64,000 nucleotides of DNA, taken from assembly GCA_907163375.1 (NCBI GenBank), contig CAJQUW010007783.1:62001-126000 (forward strand), written 5' to 3'. This document shows positions 11,916-24,154 of this stretch, in pieces (the stretch's first letter is position 1; the number at the start of each line of letters is the position of its first letter). The translations under genes and the position numbers were made by a program. Source of the stretch: Prostheceraeus crozeri (taxonomy: Eukaryota; Platyhelminthes; Polycladida; Euryleptidae). Below the pieces are notes generated by a model, which saw only the letters and a program-made list of their open reading frames with translations, made no database searches and was not told where the DNA came from.

Positions 11916-13035
11916 ATATGATTTCGAAGTGGCTAGTGGCCTTTACAAAATTTATGAGACAACAAGACGATGATCTGCTATCGTGGGGGTTTGTTGTTTC
12001 TCAATATCGGAACTTTGACTTTCGCGCAGTATGGTTAACTGGGCAAGGAAGTGTCTAAAAACAATGTGTAAATTCGCGTATTGTTCCTCAAGTACATTCG
12101 TATTTCGTTGCACGCTTCCTATTTCCTATACATTTTGTGCAAGGAAGGGCTGCCCTTGTAGATCTTCATGTAGCTTGACGTGAAAGTAGTTACAATCTTC
12201 CACTAATTGTCACCTTTGAGTAGGCTGCATTTGCAATGCGGAGATTGATGGAGTTTGCTGGCCAGTTGATTTCTGATGACCTTGAGTAAATAACAACATT
12301 GGGCGAAATCATCTTCGAGCACTCAAATTGTAGATTATAAGCTGAATAGCGACGAGTGGTGATATTCATGTTCACGCTTAAATTGGAAAGGTTTCCACAA
12401 CAATGCTCGCGTTTTTTAGCAGCTTATTCCATTGGGACTCTCAATAAACACATGAACCAGGAAACGGTTTCTTTTCGTCTAATTTGCCAACCGGTCGTTC
12501 ATCGTTTGTGTTCGACTGTTTTGCGGCATCTTTCGGGTCTGATTATTCGTATTAGGATTGTAAGGAAGGACGTAGTTAACGAAGATGCATCTGCCATATG
12601 AGATACAAATGATAATACATTTTCATTTGATTATCTATGCTCGAATTGATGCTCGATACGGATGGAAACAGAAGCGTGTTCTTTTCAACTCAGCGTTTTT
12701 TTTTCATTGAGGTTCATGGGTACAATCAGGTGTGGAATTGATATCGAGAATATATAAGAAATTTGTTTATTTACATGAACAATGTCTGTTATGATAAACG
12801 AGCGAGAATATTGCGGCTGGTGCAATTGTCAGGAATTTCTTTAACTTCAAATTTTGTGTGGTACGTTCGCGAAATTTAGCAGCACTTCTGACAGCGTCAA
12901 AATTTAAGCAGAATAAACTCCACAATACTTACACGCTTATATTCTTTTCCGCCATTCGGTCATTGATAGTTGGAGTCGATCTGAGAGTGTGAGTGGTTTG
13001 TAATTTCCCCCAGTTTGTAGTTTTGCTTCTTTTAA
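11916..13035. other. Non-coding, possibly PLE 3' region up to the hammerhead
   Basis: The stretch links the GIY-YIG fragment and the hammerhead at 13036, but I see no repeat structure proving they are one insertion. Short open frames near 12190-12600 are unrecognised. Confidence 0.35.
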
Positions 13036-13088
13036 CTTCCTGATGAAGATTGAGGCAGTTCTCTGACCTCAATTGAAACCGGTTGAAG
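13036..13088 (+). ncRNA. Hammerhead ribozyme, canonical core, PLE type
   Basis: Helix I is CTTC (13036-13039) paired with GAAG (13085-13088). The core CTGATGA occupies 13040-13046. Helix II pairs A13047-T13074 and then, past one bulged G, ATTGAGG (13049-13055) with CCTCAAT (13067-13073) across an 11-nt loop. GAA is 13075-13077. Helix III is the minimal A-U, C-G pair (13078-13079 with 13082-13083) around a CG loop, and T13084 is the cleavage-site nucleotide. Every conserved position of the hammerhead is present. Minimal type-I hammerheads with very short helix III are known from Penelope-like elements. Activity is inferred, not shown. Confidence 0.75.
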
Positions 13089-13328
13089 ACCTTTTGTAAT
13101 TCATCATTGAATAGATTTGAGAAGACATTGACACTTTTCAGCTATAACAATTATTTGAATCGAATATCGATCCGTATTTGAGAAGTGTTTTTAAATAAAG
13201 ATTAAACGTATTCAGAAAAATGACGTTTACGCGCATCCAAATAAATGTGATTCTAATAATATTGATTTGCTGAAGATTTTAACTCATTGTCTATATACAT
13301 GTAGCCATGTGTTTTATATACACCACAG

Positions 13329-13505
13329 AGGTGTCCGTGGCACAGTAGTTAAGTGTTTGGCCGAGCTATCTGTTGGTCTTGAGGTCGGTTTCCGAAAGTG
13401 TCATTGGATGAAGAGCATCCCTGCTATCACAATTCTTCAGAAAAGTCTCACACTATGTCGGTATCGTCGCCGCCCACAGTGGGGTAGTATTTGCACTGAA
13501 ACTTC
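13329..13505 (+). mobile_element. tRNA-derived SINE, family A
   Basis: It starts GTGTCCGTGGCACAGTAG and contains GTCATTGGATGAAGAGCATCC, the diverged middle block, then a degenerate tail around CCCACAGTGGGGTAGT. It lies about 240 bp downstream of the hammerhead motif and 200 bp upstream of the first Ig exon. Confidence 0.75.
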
Positions 13506-13708
13506 ATTTTTTCATGCACGCTGTCATTCACTTTACTACTTTCAATCAATGAAACGTGCTTGATTTCCGAAATTTGTCCGCTCCTGAGTCATAACACGGA
13601 ACTGAGAGTTCCATACCGCTCGATTTAGGTTGGGCTTATTCAACTTCAAAATTGTGAATTAAATCTGAAGTGAAACATAATTTCGTCATTTCTCCTTTTT
13701 CTCCGCAG

Positions 13709-13836
13709 ATACGAAATCCTTTCAAGCGGAACTTTGGTTATGAAATCAGCTCTTCCCGCAGATGCCGGCGTCTTCCAATGCTTTGTTGCCAATGAAATCG
13801 GAGAGGATGTGCAGACAATTTGGGTGAAAGTGAAAA
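13709..13836 (+). CDS. Exon: second half of an Ig I-set domain, Sidekick-like cell-adhesion gene
   Basis: The exon is preceded by a pyrimidine-rich tract ending CTCCGCAG and followed by the donor GTAAGT. Its 128 nt enter in phase 2 and leave in phase 1, giving 42 residues that begin YEILSSGTLV. It carries the DAGVFQC motif (Asp, Tyr-corner-like position and the second Ig cysteine) and ends WVKVK, the F and G strands of an I-set domain. The first cysteine must lie in an upstream exon that I could not find in the window. From memory the pattern, including the following S-x-APxIT linker, is closest to Ig3 of Sidekick (SDK1/SDK2), homophilic synaptic adhesion proteins with Ig and fibronectin III domains. 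Hemicentin, DCC/Robo or other I-set proteins remain possible. Splice sites and Ig identity are strong; the family name is moderate. Confidence 0.85.
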
Positions 13837-13842
13837 GTAAGT

Positions 13843-15160
13843 AATGTACTATTTCGACACTTAGTAAATGGATCTTTATTCTGTATCGAGGAAATGGGAA
13901 ATTGATAAAGGAAGTGATTTCTCATTGACACTGATAAGATTACTTTGAATTTGACAATATCTACACATGCATAGACTTCTCTCTAATCTCATTCATTCAG
14001 GAGTCACTAAGACGCCTTACAAAAGTCCTCACGATGGTTGCTCATTGAACTATCGTTTACAGTGCATTGAAGTGCACTGTCGAATTGTCAGTAGCTTCTC
14101 AGCCAAACCTCTTGGCAGTTTTTTTTGTGATGGTTGAAGTTTGCTTGAGGGGAATTAGGAAATCCAAGAACATTTCATTTAATAACCTGATAAGTTTATT
14201 GTCACGCTCCTTTCTCCTCATTGAGCACTTATCAGCTTTGATTAGTTGATGTAGTGAGTGAATGAGGTGAAATTGTAGGATGAGTCGTCTGTTGACGGTC
14301 AAGCAAGAGTCTAGAATGCAAACTGAGTCTGCTTGGGCTGAGATAAATTCCGGAAGGTGCGCGGAAATTCGATCTTCTGTCGAGTTGTTCGGCGAAGTCC
14401 GCAGATAATGAAGCTGACGAACTTTGACAAGCATATCGAATGAATTTTCATGTATTGATCTTCTTGATATGTCTATTGTCATCGATAAACGGATGGTCGA
14501 GTTGGTGAGGTCACATGCCAGATGGGCATGTGATTTGATAGGTCTTGGTTCGAAACTGATTGGTGTCCCTAGCGTACCTCGATATTGTGAGAGTTTAGTC
14601 CTATTGAATTTGAGTTTTGCTGAGGTCAGTTCATCTCTCTAGATTAAACTCCCCAGTGGAGTTGACTCAGATTACGTTTAATGGTGATGCTCGACTCAGT
14701 GGCCTTATATTAGAGTGGTGACCCACTGTCTCGGAATCTATCTAGTCAAATGTAGGTCAGGTGTAACCAAATATGCCATTATAGGCACTCTCATATAGCC
14801 ATAATCGGTGCACTTCAAGATATTGCTTAGCATCCATGCAGTGGTGGTACAGTGGGAGTTAAGCAAGCGCGCTGCACCTGCTCTGTAAGCTTTCAATGCA
14901 TTCAGCAATAAACCGGTTTAATGTCTAACTGAGATGAAAGCAACCTTATGTACATAATGGAGTAGAATTGAGCAATTGACCTTGATGTTTACTTTTGATA
15001 AGAGTTATAGAATCCTCTGTTACTTTGAATGGCCAAGAGAAGTTTTTTGAACAGCGAGTTGTTTGAAATTCATATATAGTAAGCAATTCAAACAGTTATT
15101 TTGAGCAGTACACAAATTTTGTTATTTTTAACTATGCAATATTATAATTATCATTTTATT
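13843..15160. other. Intron sequence without recognised elements
   Basis: Contains a perfect 9-bp hairpin TCACATGCC/GGCATGTGA near 14511 and a chance 127-codon minus-strand frame. The stretches 15565-17203 and 17653-18821 are likewise empty. Confidence 0.45.
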
Positions 15161-15564
15161 ATCAAATAAATCTATTGACAAACATGTTTAAATGCTCGAA
15201 ACGTACCATCATCAGTGAACAGCAAAAGTGATACATGTGCAAAGACTTAAATACATCCGAAAGTTCACTCAAAAAGAGCGCGAGCAATAATAACAATAGC
15301 AAAGAAATATTGCTAGAACTGATGAATTGCCTTACTGATAAAATCTTATAAGAACCAAAATGTGAAGCTCATGAATACTCAGACGCAGATTGATCAATTG
15401 TTGTTATTTTAAATTTTTTTTCTTTGCTTTTGTTATTATTACTCGCGCTCCTTTTGAATGAACTTTCGGATGTATTTAAGTCTTTGCACATGTATCACTT
15501 TTGCTGTTCACTGATGATGGTACGTTTCGAGCATTTAAACATGTTTGTCGATAGATTTATTTGA
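15161..15564. repeat. Long inverted repeat, arms about 147 bp
   Basis: The left arm 15161-15307 (from ATCAAATAAATCTATTGACA) and right arm 15418-15564 (to TAGATTTATTTGAT) are reverse complements at roughly 95 percent identity, with a 110-nt loop. The right arm contains CACTGATGATGG, similar to the CACTGAAGATGG in the inverted repeat at 36 kb. This suggests both derive from Penelope-like terminal sequences in head-to-head arrangement. Confidence 0.9.
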
Positions 15565-17203
15565 TCATGCAATCTCTGCGGCAATGTTCTTTATTCTCAA
15601 TTATCATTATATTCACATGTATATGTTTTAATTGTATTTTCTCCATATTTTTTGATGAATTTAGTATTCTGCTTCATCATACCTATATTTCTTTATTTTC
15701 CCTTCATCATGACTCTTCCTCTTCCCTCAAAGTTTGATTTCAAAAGAATCAGTGACATTTCCCCTTCATTGTCAGTCAGGTCAAATGCAAATAATATTAT
15801 TGTTGATGCTTACTGGATAAATCTGTGTTAAAATGTGTTAAGATTTTACAAGTCATGTGAATTGGAGAAGAAAAGCAGAGTAAATATTGAGTTACAAAGC
15901 TTTACTTTTCAGAAAGTTTCTGCTGTTAGAGTATTGCAGAATTCTTGTACGTTTTTTTTGAAAAAGTGCTCAAATATCTTTAAAAATTAAATGCATGTAT
16001 AAATCTGTATCATGTCTTGAAATGGACTGGGTATACGAGTATATAGTCCAAACATCGGTGATATTTCATCTTTTCACTATCAGTCTCTTGCATTTGAATT
16101 TTCTTTTATCAATGCGTAACGGGTTTGATAACCACAGAGTGACCATCAATCGAAGTGTTCGTCATTTTATAAATGCAGGCGTCTTGTTCGATTATCAATT
16201 GATATGAATAGTATTCAATTTCCTTACAGAATGATTGTTGTTTTTTTTAAAAAAAGACATGATGTCGATGTCACTGTTGCAATATCAGTTAGTGTTCTAC
16301 AGCGGCATCATCAAGTAATCGAAATCGTGAAAGCTAGAATTAAGATGGACAAAGATAATCAGAACTTTTCGTTTCATTCAGGTGATGTCGAATTTCAGAG
16401 ATTGGCATTTCATAAAGATTGATCGAGTCAGCATGGTATCGATAAGAGCTGAACTTTCTCGAACGATATTTTCACAATACAAAATGTTAATTCAAATTTC
16501 ACGTGTGTCGGAGAATGTAATTTTCGGATTTTTACGTGAAGCCTGGTTGTATGTCAGATAATTTATCAGAAAAAAATCATTGCAGAATCCAATTAACTTC
16601 AGATGCCCTTGTGAGAAGACAGTTCCAACTTGAGGAATCGACCAGAGAAGAGTTGGTAACACTTCATTTGACGATTGAGTGTTTTACTACATTAGAGGAC
16701 GATACTTCTGATTGATGCGATTTTGATACTGCTAGTGCAGACATCTTCCACCCAGAGAATTGTTTCACTTTGACTGTGTGTATGTACGGTTTCTAGTGGG
16801 AGACACAGGATGCTGTAGTTACTTTTACTTACCATGATATCACTTGCTTCAACGACATCATGAGGACTCATTTGCATGTTAATAGAAAGAATTATACTTT
16901 CGATTTGAAAAATATTTTTTTCCATTTCTCATTCATTGACTTTTGGTGATGTTGGTGAGAAAAACCTTGGGCTGATGAATTATATTCAATCTGAAAGCTT
17001 TTGTAATACTTTCCCATTGTGATTTAGAGTAGTATTGATTCGGGAACCTCACATAATTATCTAAGACAGGAATCTGACCCACTTGACCTCAAATTTCATG
17101 TCGGTTATGTGAGCTTTTAAATTCAGCAAGCATAATCTCACGCTCTGTGGAACTGTGAGATAAATAATTAGATATGAGTTGAAAAAGTCATTTTATTTCA
17201 ATG

Positions 17204-17652
17204 TTTAAAAACTATCGATGCCTTTCGATGTCCTTCGGACAAACACGGTAAAAGGCAAAACAGGACATGAAATTCAAAATTACTGAAATGTCAGAAATGC
17301 AAGGAAATTGAGACATAGAATTTAAAGAAATGTGAAGATAGCATAGCACAATAAGGCAAAAAGTTTCATGAGTAGGAGATACTACAATATCTCAATATGA
17401 TATTACAATATATTACAGGTATTACAACAAAATGGAAAAGGGACTCAAAACTCACTGCCTAGGAATGACATTGTTCCGAGCATCACTCAGAGTTATTTTT
17501 TAATCTAGTTGTTCTTCCAGTTATCTTCACATTCCCTAAACTCTATGTCTCAATTTTCTTATATTTCAGTGATTTTGAATTTCATATCCTGTTTGCCTTT
17601 TATCGTGAAGGTTTTCCGAAGGACATCGAAATGCATCGATATTGAAAACTGA
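17204..17652. repeat. Long inverted repeat, arms about 130-140 bp
   Basis: Left arm about 17204-17342 and right arm about 17520-17652 pair through TTTCGATGTCCTTCGGA, AAAAGGCAAA, GAAATTCAAAAT and AATTGAGACATAGA, with small indels. The loop is about 180 nt. No coding capacity or target-site duplication was recognised. Confidence 0.85.
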
Positions 17653-18821
17653 ATATTTTCGATCGGCTAATTTGCTCTGTCCGTTATTTTTAAACATAAT
17701 CAAATATGTAATTATAATGATAACAAACTGAATGATATCGTCATTCCAATGTGACAACAATAGGCTGATTAATTTCTAATTTCTTTATCACCGAAAAATC
17801 TGGTTTATTTGAAATATAGCGATGCATTTCGACACAACCAATCTCAAAGTCAGAAGTTTTGCTATCAAAAAATTATAAGCCAAATAAAGAGTCATAGAAC
17901 CACAGTCCCTTATCGTCTCTCGTGACAAAGTTCCTGCTTTTTCTTACCTATAACGTACAAATTTCACTCATCGGAATACCACTGTTGCAAAACCTGCTCA
18001 TCAGAAACTTCAGTCTGTGGCAAATCCCTCTTTTCTGAAGGTCAGTTGGTAGAAATCTAATGCATCTTCGAGTCTGCATTCACCACCTTCATCGATATTG
18101 ATATCATTTACAATCATATTCCACTTTTCTCAAGAATGTTATGAATGAAATCCAAATTTTGATCATTTTACGAAGTTTAGAACTAATGATTATTTTGTTG
18201 ATTAATTATTGCCTACATTTTTTATGAGCACCTTCGCTTCATTATCTTTAAATTATTCGGAAAGTAGCCTTATATCGGAATATGACCCGTGATGCAAATG
18301 TTGGTTTTGGCCTGTGGATTGTGCTTGCGCAAGTCTTGGAATTCAGGTTGATTATCGGGGCGCAAGTTGCTGACAGAATTGGTTGGGTGAGTGATGTGAT
18401 GATGTAATTGACAACCTTTTGTGTCTGAAGCTGCTGAAATTATAGTTTGGTGAAGAATTGTGATATTCTAATTGATTTGCGATTCATCAGGTCTCAAAGT
18501 AATCAAGTTGATTAGAAATTCAGCTTTTAGTTTGATGAACTGTCGTCTAATTTGATCCTACTGTCAAGGCATATCTGCTGTTGATGAGGAACAAGTGCTT
18601 TATGGACAAATTTTCGTCTGACAAGTTGCAAATTTCAACTAAGTATCACTCAAAATATATTATATTCAGCCGTAATTTTATGTAATATATTTGCTCCCAA
18701 AGTTCTATTTTTAGTGCTTAACCGTTCCTCATCTTTCTTCTACACATTTTAGCATAAGAGGATGTCCTCTTAATTTAAACTCAAATTGAAGCTTCACATT
18801 TTAAATGTCTTTTTTAAGATA

Positions 18822-20686
18822 AAGACGACCTATGAGATTGAGGACTCGGGATCAAGACGACTAATGAGATTGAGGGACTCACTATCCAGACGACTTATGA
18901 GATTGAGGACTCGGGATCAAGACGACCTATGAGATTGAGGACTCGGGATCAAGACGACCTATGAGATTGAGGACTCGGGATCAAGACGACTTATGAGATT
19001 GATGACTCGGAATCAAGACGACCTATGAGATTGAGGACTCGGGATCAAGACGACTTATGAGATTGATGACTCGGAATCAAGACGATCTATGAGATTGAGG
19101 ACTCGGGATCAGGATGACTTATGAGATTGAGGACTCGGGATCAAGACGACCTATGAGATTGAGGACTCGGAATCAAGACGACTTATGAGATTGAGGACTC
19201 GGAATCAAGACGACTTATGAGATTGAGGACTCGGGATCAGGATGACTTATGAGATTGAGGACTCGGGATCAGGATGACTTATGAGATTGAGGACTCGGGA
19301 TCAGGATGACTTATGAGATTGAGGACTCGGGATCAGGATGACTTATGAGATTGAGGACTCGGGTATCAGGATGACTTATGAGATTGAGGACTCGGGATCA
19401 GGATGACTTATGAGATTGAGGACTCGGGATCAAGACGACTTATGAGATTGAGGACTCGGGATCAAGACGACTTATGAGATTGAGGACTCGGGATCAGGAT
19501 GACTTATGAGATTGAGGACTCGGGATCAAGACGACCTATGAGATTGAGGACTCGGGATCAAGACGACCTATGAGATTGAGGACTCGGGATCAAGACGACC
19601 TATGAGATTGAGGACTCGGGATCAGGATGACTTATGAGATTGAGGACTCGGGATCAGGATGACTTATGAGATTGAGGACTCGGGATCAGGATGACTTATG
19701 AGATTGAGGACTCGGGATCAAGACGACCTATGAGATTGAGGACTCGGGATCAGGATGACTTATGAGATTGAGGACTCGGGATCAAGACGACTTATGAGAT
19801 TGAGGACTCGGGATCAGGATGACTTATGAGATTGAGGACTCGGGATCAGGATGACTTATGAGATTGAGGACTCGGGATCAGGATGACTTATGAGATTGAG
19901 GACTCGGGATCAAGACGACCTATGAGATTGAGGACTCGGGATCAGGATGACTTATGAGATTGAGGACTCGGGATCAGGATGACTTATGAGATTGAGGACT
20001 CGGGATCAAGACGACTAATGAGATTGAGGACTCGGGATCAGGATGACCTATGAGATTGAGGACTCGGGATCAGGATGACTTATGAGATTGAGGACTCGGG
20101 ATCAAGACGACTAATGAGATTGAGGGACTCACTATCCAGACGACTTATGAGATTGAGGACTCGGGATCAAGACGACCTATGAGATTGAGGACTCGGGATC
20201 AAGACGACCTATGAGATTGAGGACTCGGGATCAAGACGACTTATGAGATTGATGACTCGGAATCAAGACGACCTATGAGATTGAGGACTCGGGATCAAGA
20301 CGACTTATGAGATTGAGGACTCGGGATCAAGACGACCTATGAGATTGAGGACTCGGGATCAAGACGACTTATGAGATTGAGGACTCGGGATCAGGATGAC
20401 TTATGAGATTGAGGACTCGGGATCAAGACGACCTATGAGATTGAGGACTCGGGATCAGGATGACTTATGAGATTGAGGACTCGGGATCAAGACGACCTAT
20501 GAGATTGAGGACTCGGGATCAGGATGACTTATGAGATTGAGGACTCGGGATCAGGATGACTTATGAGATTGAGGACTCGGGATCAGGATGACTTATGAGA
20601 TTGAGGACTCGGGATCAAGACGACTTATGAGATTGAGGACTCGGAATCAAGACGACTTATGAGATTGAGGACTCGGGATCAAGACA
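18822..20686. repeat. 32-bp minisatellite, about 58 units
   Basis: The unit is GACYTATGAGATTGAGGACT plus CGGGATCARGAY. Variants alternate AAGACGAC with AGGATGAC. Near-perfect over 1.86 kb with few indels (for example one extra T near 19365). A block of about 210 bp starting ATCAAGACGACTAATGAGAT at 18851 reappears identically at 20101, including the rare variants GAGGGACTCACTATCCAG and GATGACTCGGAA, so the array carries a higher-order duplication 1250 bp apart. Degenerate unit-like sequence may continue to about 20780. Confidence 0.97.
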
Positions 20687-21479
20687 ACGTGTAAAGTTGA
20701 TGACCCGACATGCAGACGGAACACGACATTCATGACCCAATATTCACCGTGGGAGTGCATGGAGTCTATGTGCCGTGGATTGATGACTCAAATTCCAATG
20801 TAACCTTGTTGCTGATGACGGAATCATCTGACCGGATTTCTCACTCGCTGTCTAATAGCTCAGTTTATGGGATGATATTACATGATTGATCACTGCAATT
20901 GAGTTACAGACGTAATTACCGGTGGGTCGCCATAAACACCAAAACGCCCTTCACAACGGCGACATAGGTTTCATTTGAGTTGAAGGACAATCTGTCTCAA
21001 TCTAACGCGTTCCTGTGCTTTCTCCAAAGGTTGCTTAGCGAGAGGCTGTGTAATGCATTGGGCAGATGAAGATGCTCAGCAGTGATGAACCTTTCGTCGT
21101 CTGAAGATCGATGTGGTAGCTGCTATTGTACTGACGATAATTAGTACAGTGGAAAGTTTGCTTGAATTTCATGTCTGATGAAGATGTTCTTCCTAGTCGG
21201 TATCTCCTTTGATATTGATTATTATTAGTCGTCAATTTCAGGTGCAAAAATATATATTGATAAGAGGGGAAGGTGTAGGAGAAATACAACAGGTTTTCAA
21301 GTATGAATTATTCAGTTATTGAATAATCAATTAATTATCTCTATTGTCAATAGATTTTGCTTTCCTTATCGATTCACAAATGATGTTGAAGTCGTAATCG
21401 TTAGATTACCGGGTCAAGGTGAAATATGACTCAATTGAGTTTACAGTGAAGAGAAGAAAATGTGAAGAGTTGCGATGTC

Positions 21480-21600
21480 ATCAAGAGGTGGGGGTCTTCG
21501 CACACACACAGAGGTGTTATTTCTTGTGAGGCGGTGGTGCATCCGAGGCGGAATTCGAACCATGTATGAGCCACGACGGAACCATAGAGATGAAAAATCT
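21480..21600 (-). mobile_element. tRNA-like SINE fragment, minus strand
   Basis: The minus strand contains GGTTCGAATTCCGCCTC, a consensus B box, preceded by CGTCGTGGCTC, which may be a shortened A-box region. The body continues into a CACACACA run. Only one copy is seen, so support is modest. Confidence 0.4.
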
Positions 21601-22082
21601 CATTAAATTTGTAATTGTGCTGAAACACGCTTGATCACCTAGTCCGGCAGCCAGAGAGAGTTTCTGCAGGGAACGAGGCCGAAAGTGAGATTTTCACAGA
21701 ATGATGCACACCATATGCCTACTACGAATCGTCACGTCTGTCGAGTTCTAGTGAGTTCCTCTTCTTGTCAGACAGAATCAAAGAAAAACACATGTAAATC
21801 CAATGGGACGCAGATTGAAGTTTTTGGCTAAAATGAATTTTGCTATGTTTTCTCTGATTAAACGAAAAGTACTAAGCCCAGAGTCATAATTTTTGGCATG
21901 GAATGTCTTCAAGTCATTTCCTTTCATGTTCATGCACTTCTGTCTATAAAGCTAAACACAGTTTTTTTGCGAACCTCTTAATGTCGGCAAACTCAAGCAT
22001 TTTTAGCAACTTTATCCACATTCAACCACATTCTCATATACATTTCCGATTAGATGCATGATAACAGCACATGCACATCATA

Positions 22083-23876
22083 CAGACCCGGCAAAAAGTT
22101 TAGCAACACCCCTGATTTTGCAAACAACAGAATGTAGCGTTTGCTAAAAAGTATTTTAATAATGTTTATGCGTTCAAATTACAATGCAGAAGTATCAAGA
22201 AGCTTACCAACACTGAGAATATGCGATTGTCGAAAGCGAACGACTAATGAGTGTCACATCAATACTTTGTGTGATATCCTTTTGCTGCCAAACATGCTTG
22301 AATACGTTGGGGCATTGACTCAACCAGTTTTCTGCAATAGGCAGGAGTGATCTCGGTGACCCACAAGCGTTTCACCTGTTCCGCTAGAGTACTATGAGAG
22401 GATATATGGCACCTCTGAAGCCTGTCCTTCAATGTTCTCCAGCAATTTTATATGCAATTGAGATCTGTTGAATTACCGGGCCAGCCTTCTAGGATCTGAA
22501 AGTTCTGTTGGGCAATCCAATTCGACACCAGCCTTGCCTTATGCGCCGGTGCTCATCCTGCTGCAAAATCCTTGTTCCTCGAATATTCATGAAAGGCTCT
22601 ACCTTCTGCTTCAATATTTCTAAGTAATTGATCGCCTTAACAGTTTCTGTCTTGCCAAAGACATGAAGTCCACATCTGCCTCTTGCAGAAACTCCTCCCC
22701 AAATCATTAGCTTTGGTGCAGATCGCACAGTGAATGATGTGTAAGATGAACTGAATCGTTCTCCTTTTGGTCTGCGAACATGGGGCTGGTAGCTACGGTG
22801 CTGCGACACAATCGTCTCATCCGCAAACATGACTTCACCCCATTCTTCAGCGCTCATGTTCTGGTAACGCTTGCAAAAGGCTAGCCTGTCACGTACGTTT
22901 TTCGCTGATAGGAGAGGCTTTTTAGCTGGCTTGTATGACTTCAAACCATATTTGTTTCGAAGACGGCTTCTGATAGTTGTCACTGATGAAACATGTGCAC
23001 ATGGAGGCAGATGTGCTTGAATTTCTGTCGCTGCTGCAAAAGGGTTTGCCTTGGAATAACGATGAATGAATCTGTCCGTTTGTGGTGAAGTAGCTGTAGG
23101 CCTACCGGAGCGGCGTTCACTGGCAAAAGATTTGGTATTTTTGATTCGCTTTAAAGTTTGAGACACGCAGGAAGTGGAGACGAATAACTGGGTCGAAATT
23201 TGACGCAAACTAAATCCATTGGAGTGCAATACCAAAATTTGAGCACGTTTTTCAGTCGACAAGTCTGGCTTTTTGCCCATTTTCGGGGAGCACAGAAAGG
23301 ACAGTGACGATGAGATAAGTCACACAAGTATTCGAATGATCAAGGCTATCTCTTAACAGTTTGCTATATATGATGCTGAGCTAAAAATAGAACTGTGGGA
23401 ATCCCTGTGTTCTTAATTTATGTTTGTGCGTGTGTGGTGTGAGCGTTTTTTGGATTAAATCTTGGTATTTCAAACCTGGAGAAGAACACGATAATTTGCC
23501 TCTCACAAGACCAGCCCAATAATGCACCAGACATGCTAGACTAGATTGGTGGACTATCTGGAAATGTACCTTAGATCATCTTATGCCAGTCCAGTGAAAC
23601 ACGCTTACATGCATTGGCGGTCAAGATGTTCTCTACTGTCATATTGCAGAACTCTCTTTGACTCAAAGACCTATCGTCCTCAAGTCTGTTTTACCAGAAA
23701 TGATACAAGAGCAAAATTTAATGCGATATCTAGTCAATGACAACTGAGGGTCAGTAAATTGTCTACACGTCTACAAGGTATTTTGATGTAACAACATGTT
23801 CGAAATGCTTTCAGGTATTGATGCGATCTGACTGTCTTCAAAAACTGGGGTGTTGCTAAACTTTTTGCCGGGTCTG
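22083..23876 (-). mobile_element. Tc1/mariner transposon, about 1.8 kb, nested
   Basis: Terminal inverted repeats CAGACCCGGCAAAAAGTTTA ... CACCCC of 30 bp are perfect at both ends, and each end is flanked by the TA target duplication (22081-22082 and 23877-23878). The element contains a minus-strand transposase gene and is inserted directly against the right arm of the older long-TIR element. Perfect terminal repeats with a mildly damaged gene suggest a fairly recent insertion. Confidence 0.95.
22259..23280 (-). pseudogene. Tc1-family DDE transposase, frameshifted
   Basis: It begins MGKKPDLSTEKRAQILVLHS at 23280. Residues about 8-50 form a paired-like helix-turn-helix (LRQISTQLFVSTSCVSQTLK), followed by the linker GRPTATSP, a second DNA-binding helix region and the catalytic domain with MFADET (first Asp) and MIWGGVS. 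The second Asp is in LQQD, where one G is missing from the expected GGAGCACCGGCGCAT. After that shift the frame resumes with HKARLVSNWI, GWPGNSTDLNCI, a stop where the catalytic Glu is expected, then NCWRTLKDRL and the C-terminus CLAAKGYHTKY. Roughly 340 codons is the normal Tc1 length. It should be inactive, but the terminal repeats could still be mobilised in trans. Confidence 0.93.
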
Positions 23877-24154
23877 TAGACATGAAGACATTCCATGCCA
23901 AAAATTATGACTCTAGACCTAGTACTTTTTGCTTAATCAGAGAAAACATAGCAAAATTCATTTTAGCCAAAAACTGCAATCTGCGTCCCATTGGATTTAC
24001 ATGTGTTTTTCTTTGATTCTGTCTGACAAGAAGAGGAACTCACTAGAACTCGGCAGACGTGCCGATTCGTAGTAGGCATAGGGTGTACAACATTCTGTGA
24101 AAGTCTCATTTTCGGCCTCGTTCCCTGCAGAAACTCGCTCTGGCTGCCGGACTA

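Larger units (their letters stand above)
1..13708 (+). other. Upstream flank, probably intron of the same gene
   Basis: Because the exon at 13709 enters in phase 2 in mid-domain, an upstream exon must exist. I find no convincing Ig first-half exon between 1 and 13708, so this stretch is most simply more intron. It holds LINE, Penelope-like and SINE copies listed separately. Confidence 0.45.
21642..24152. mobile_element. Long-TIR element (MITE or foldback type), split by a Tc1 insertion
   Basis: Left arm 21642-21914 and right arm 23879-24152 are reverse complements over about 273 bp at roughly 93-95 percent identity, starting GTCCGGCAGCCAGAG and ending CTGGCTGCCGGAC, each flanked by TA. The original loop is about 170 bp (21915-22080). 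With the Tc1 copy removed the element is about 0.7 kb and codes for nothing. TA flanks suggest a Tc1/mariner-type non-autonomous element, but the very long arms also fit foldback elements. Confidence 0.85.

Noticed and set aside
14099-14482. 127-codon minus-strand frame
   Set aside because: No motif, normal for AT-rich intron sequence, and no splice or promoter context.
18822-20686. Array taken as a CRISPR
   Set aside because: There are no unique spacers: the 32-bp units are contiguous and the sequence is eukaryotic.
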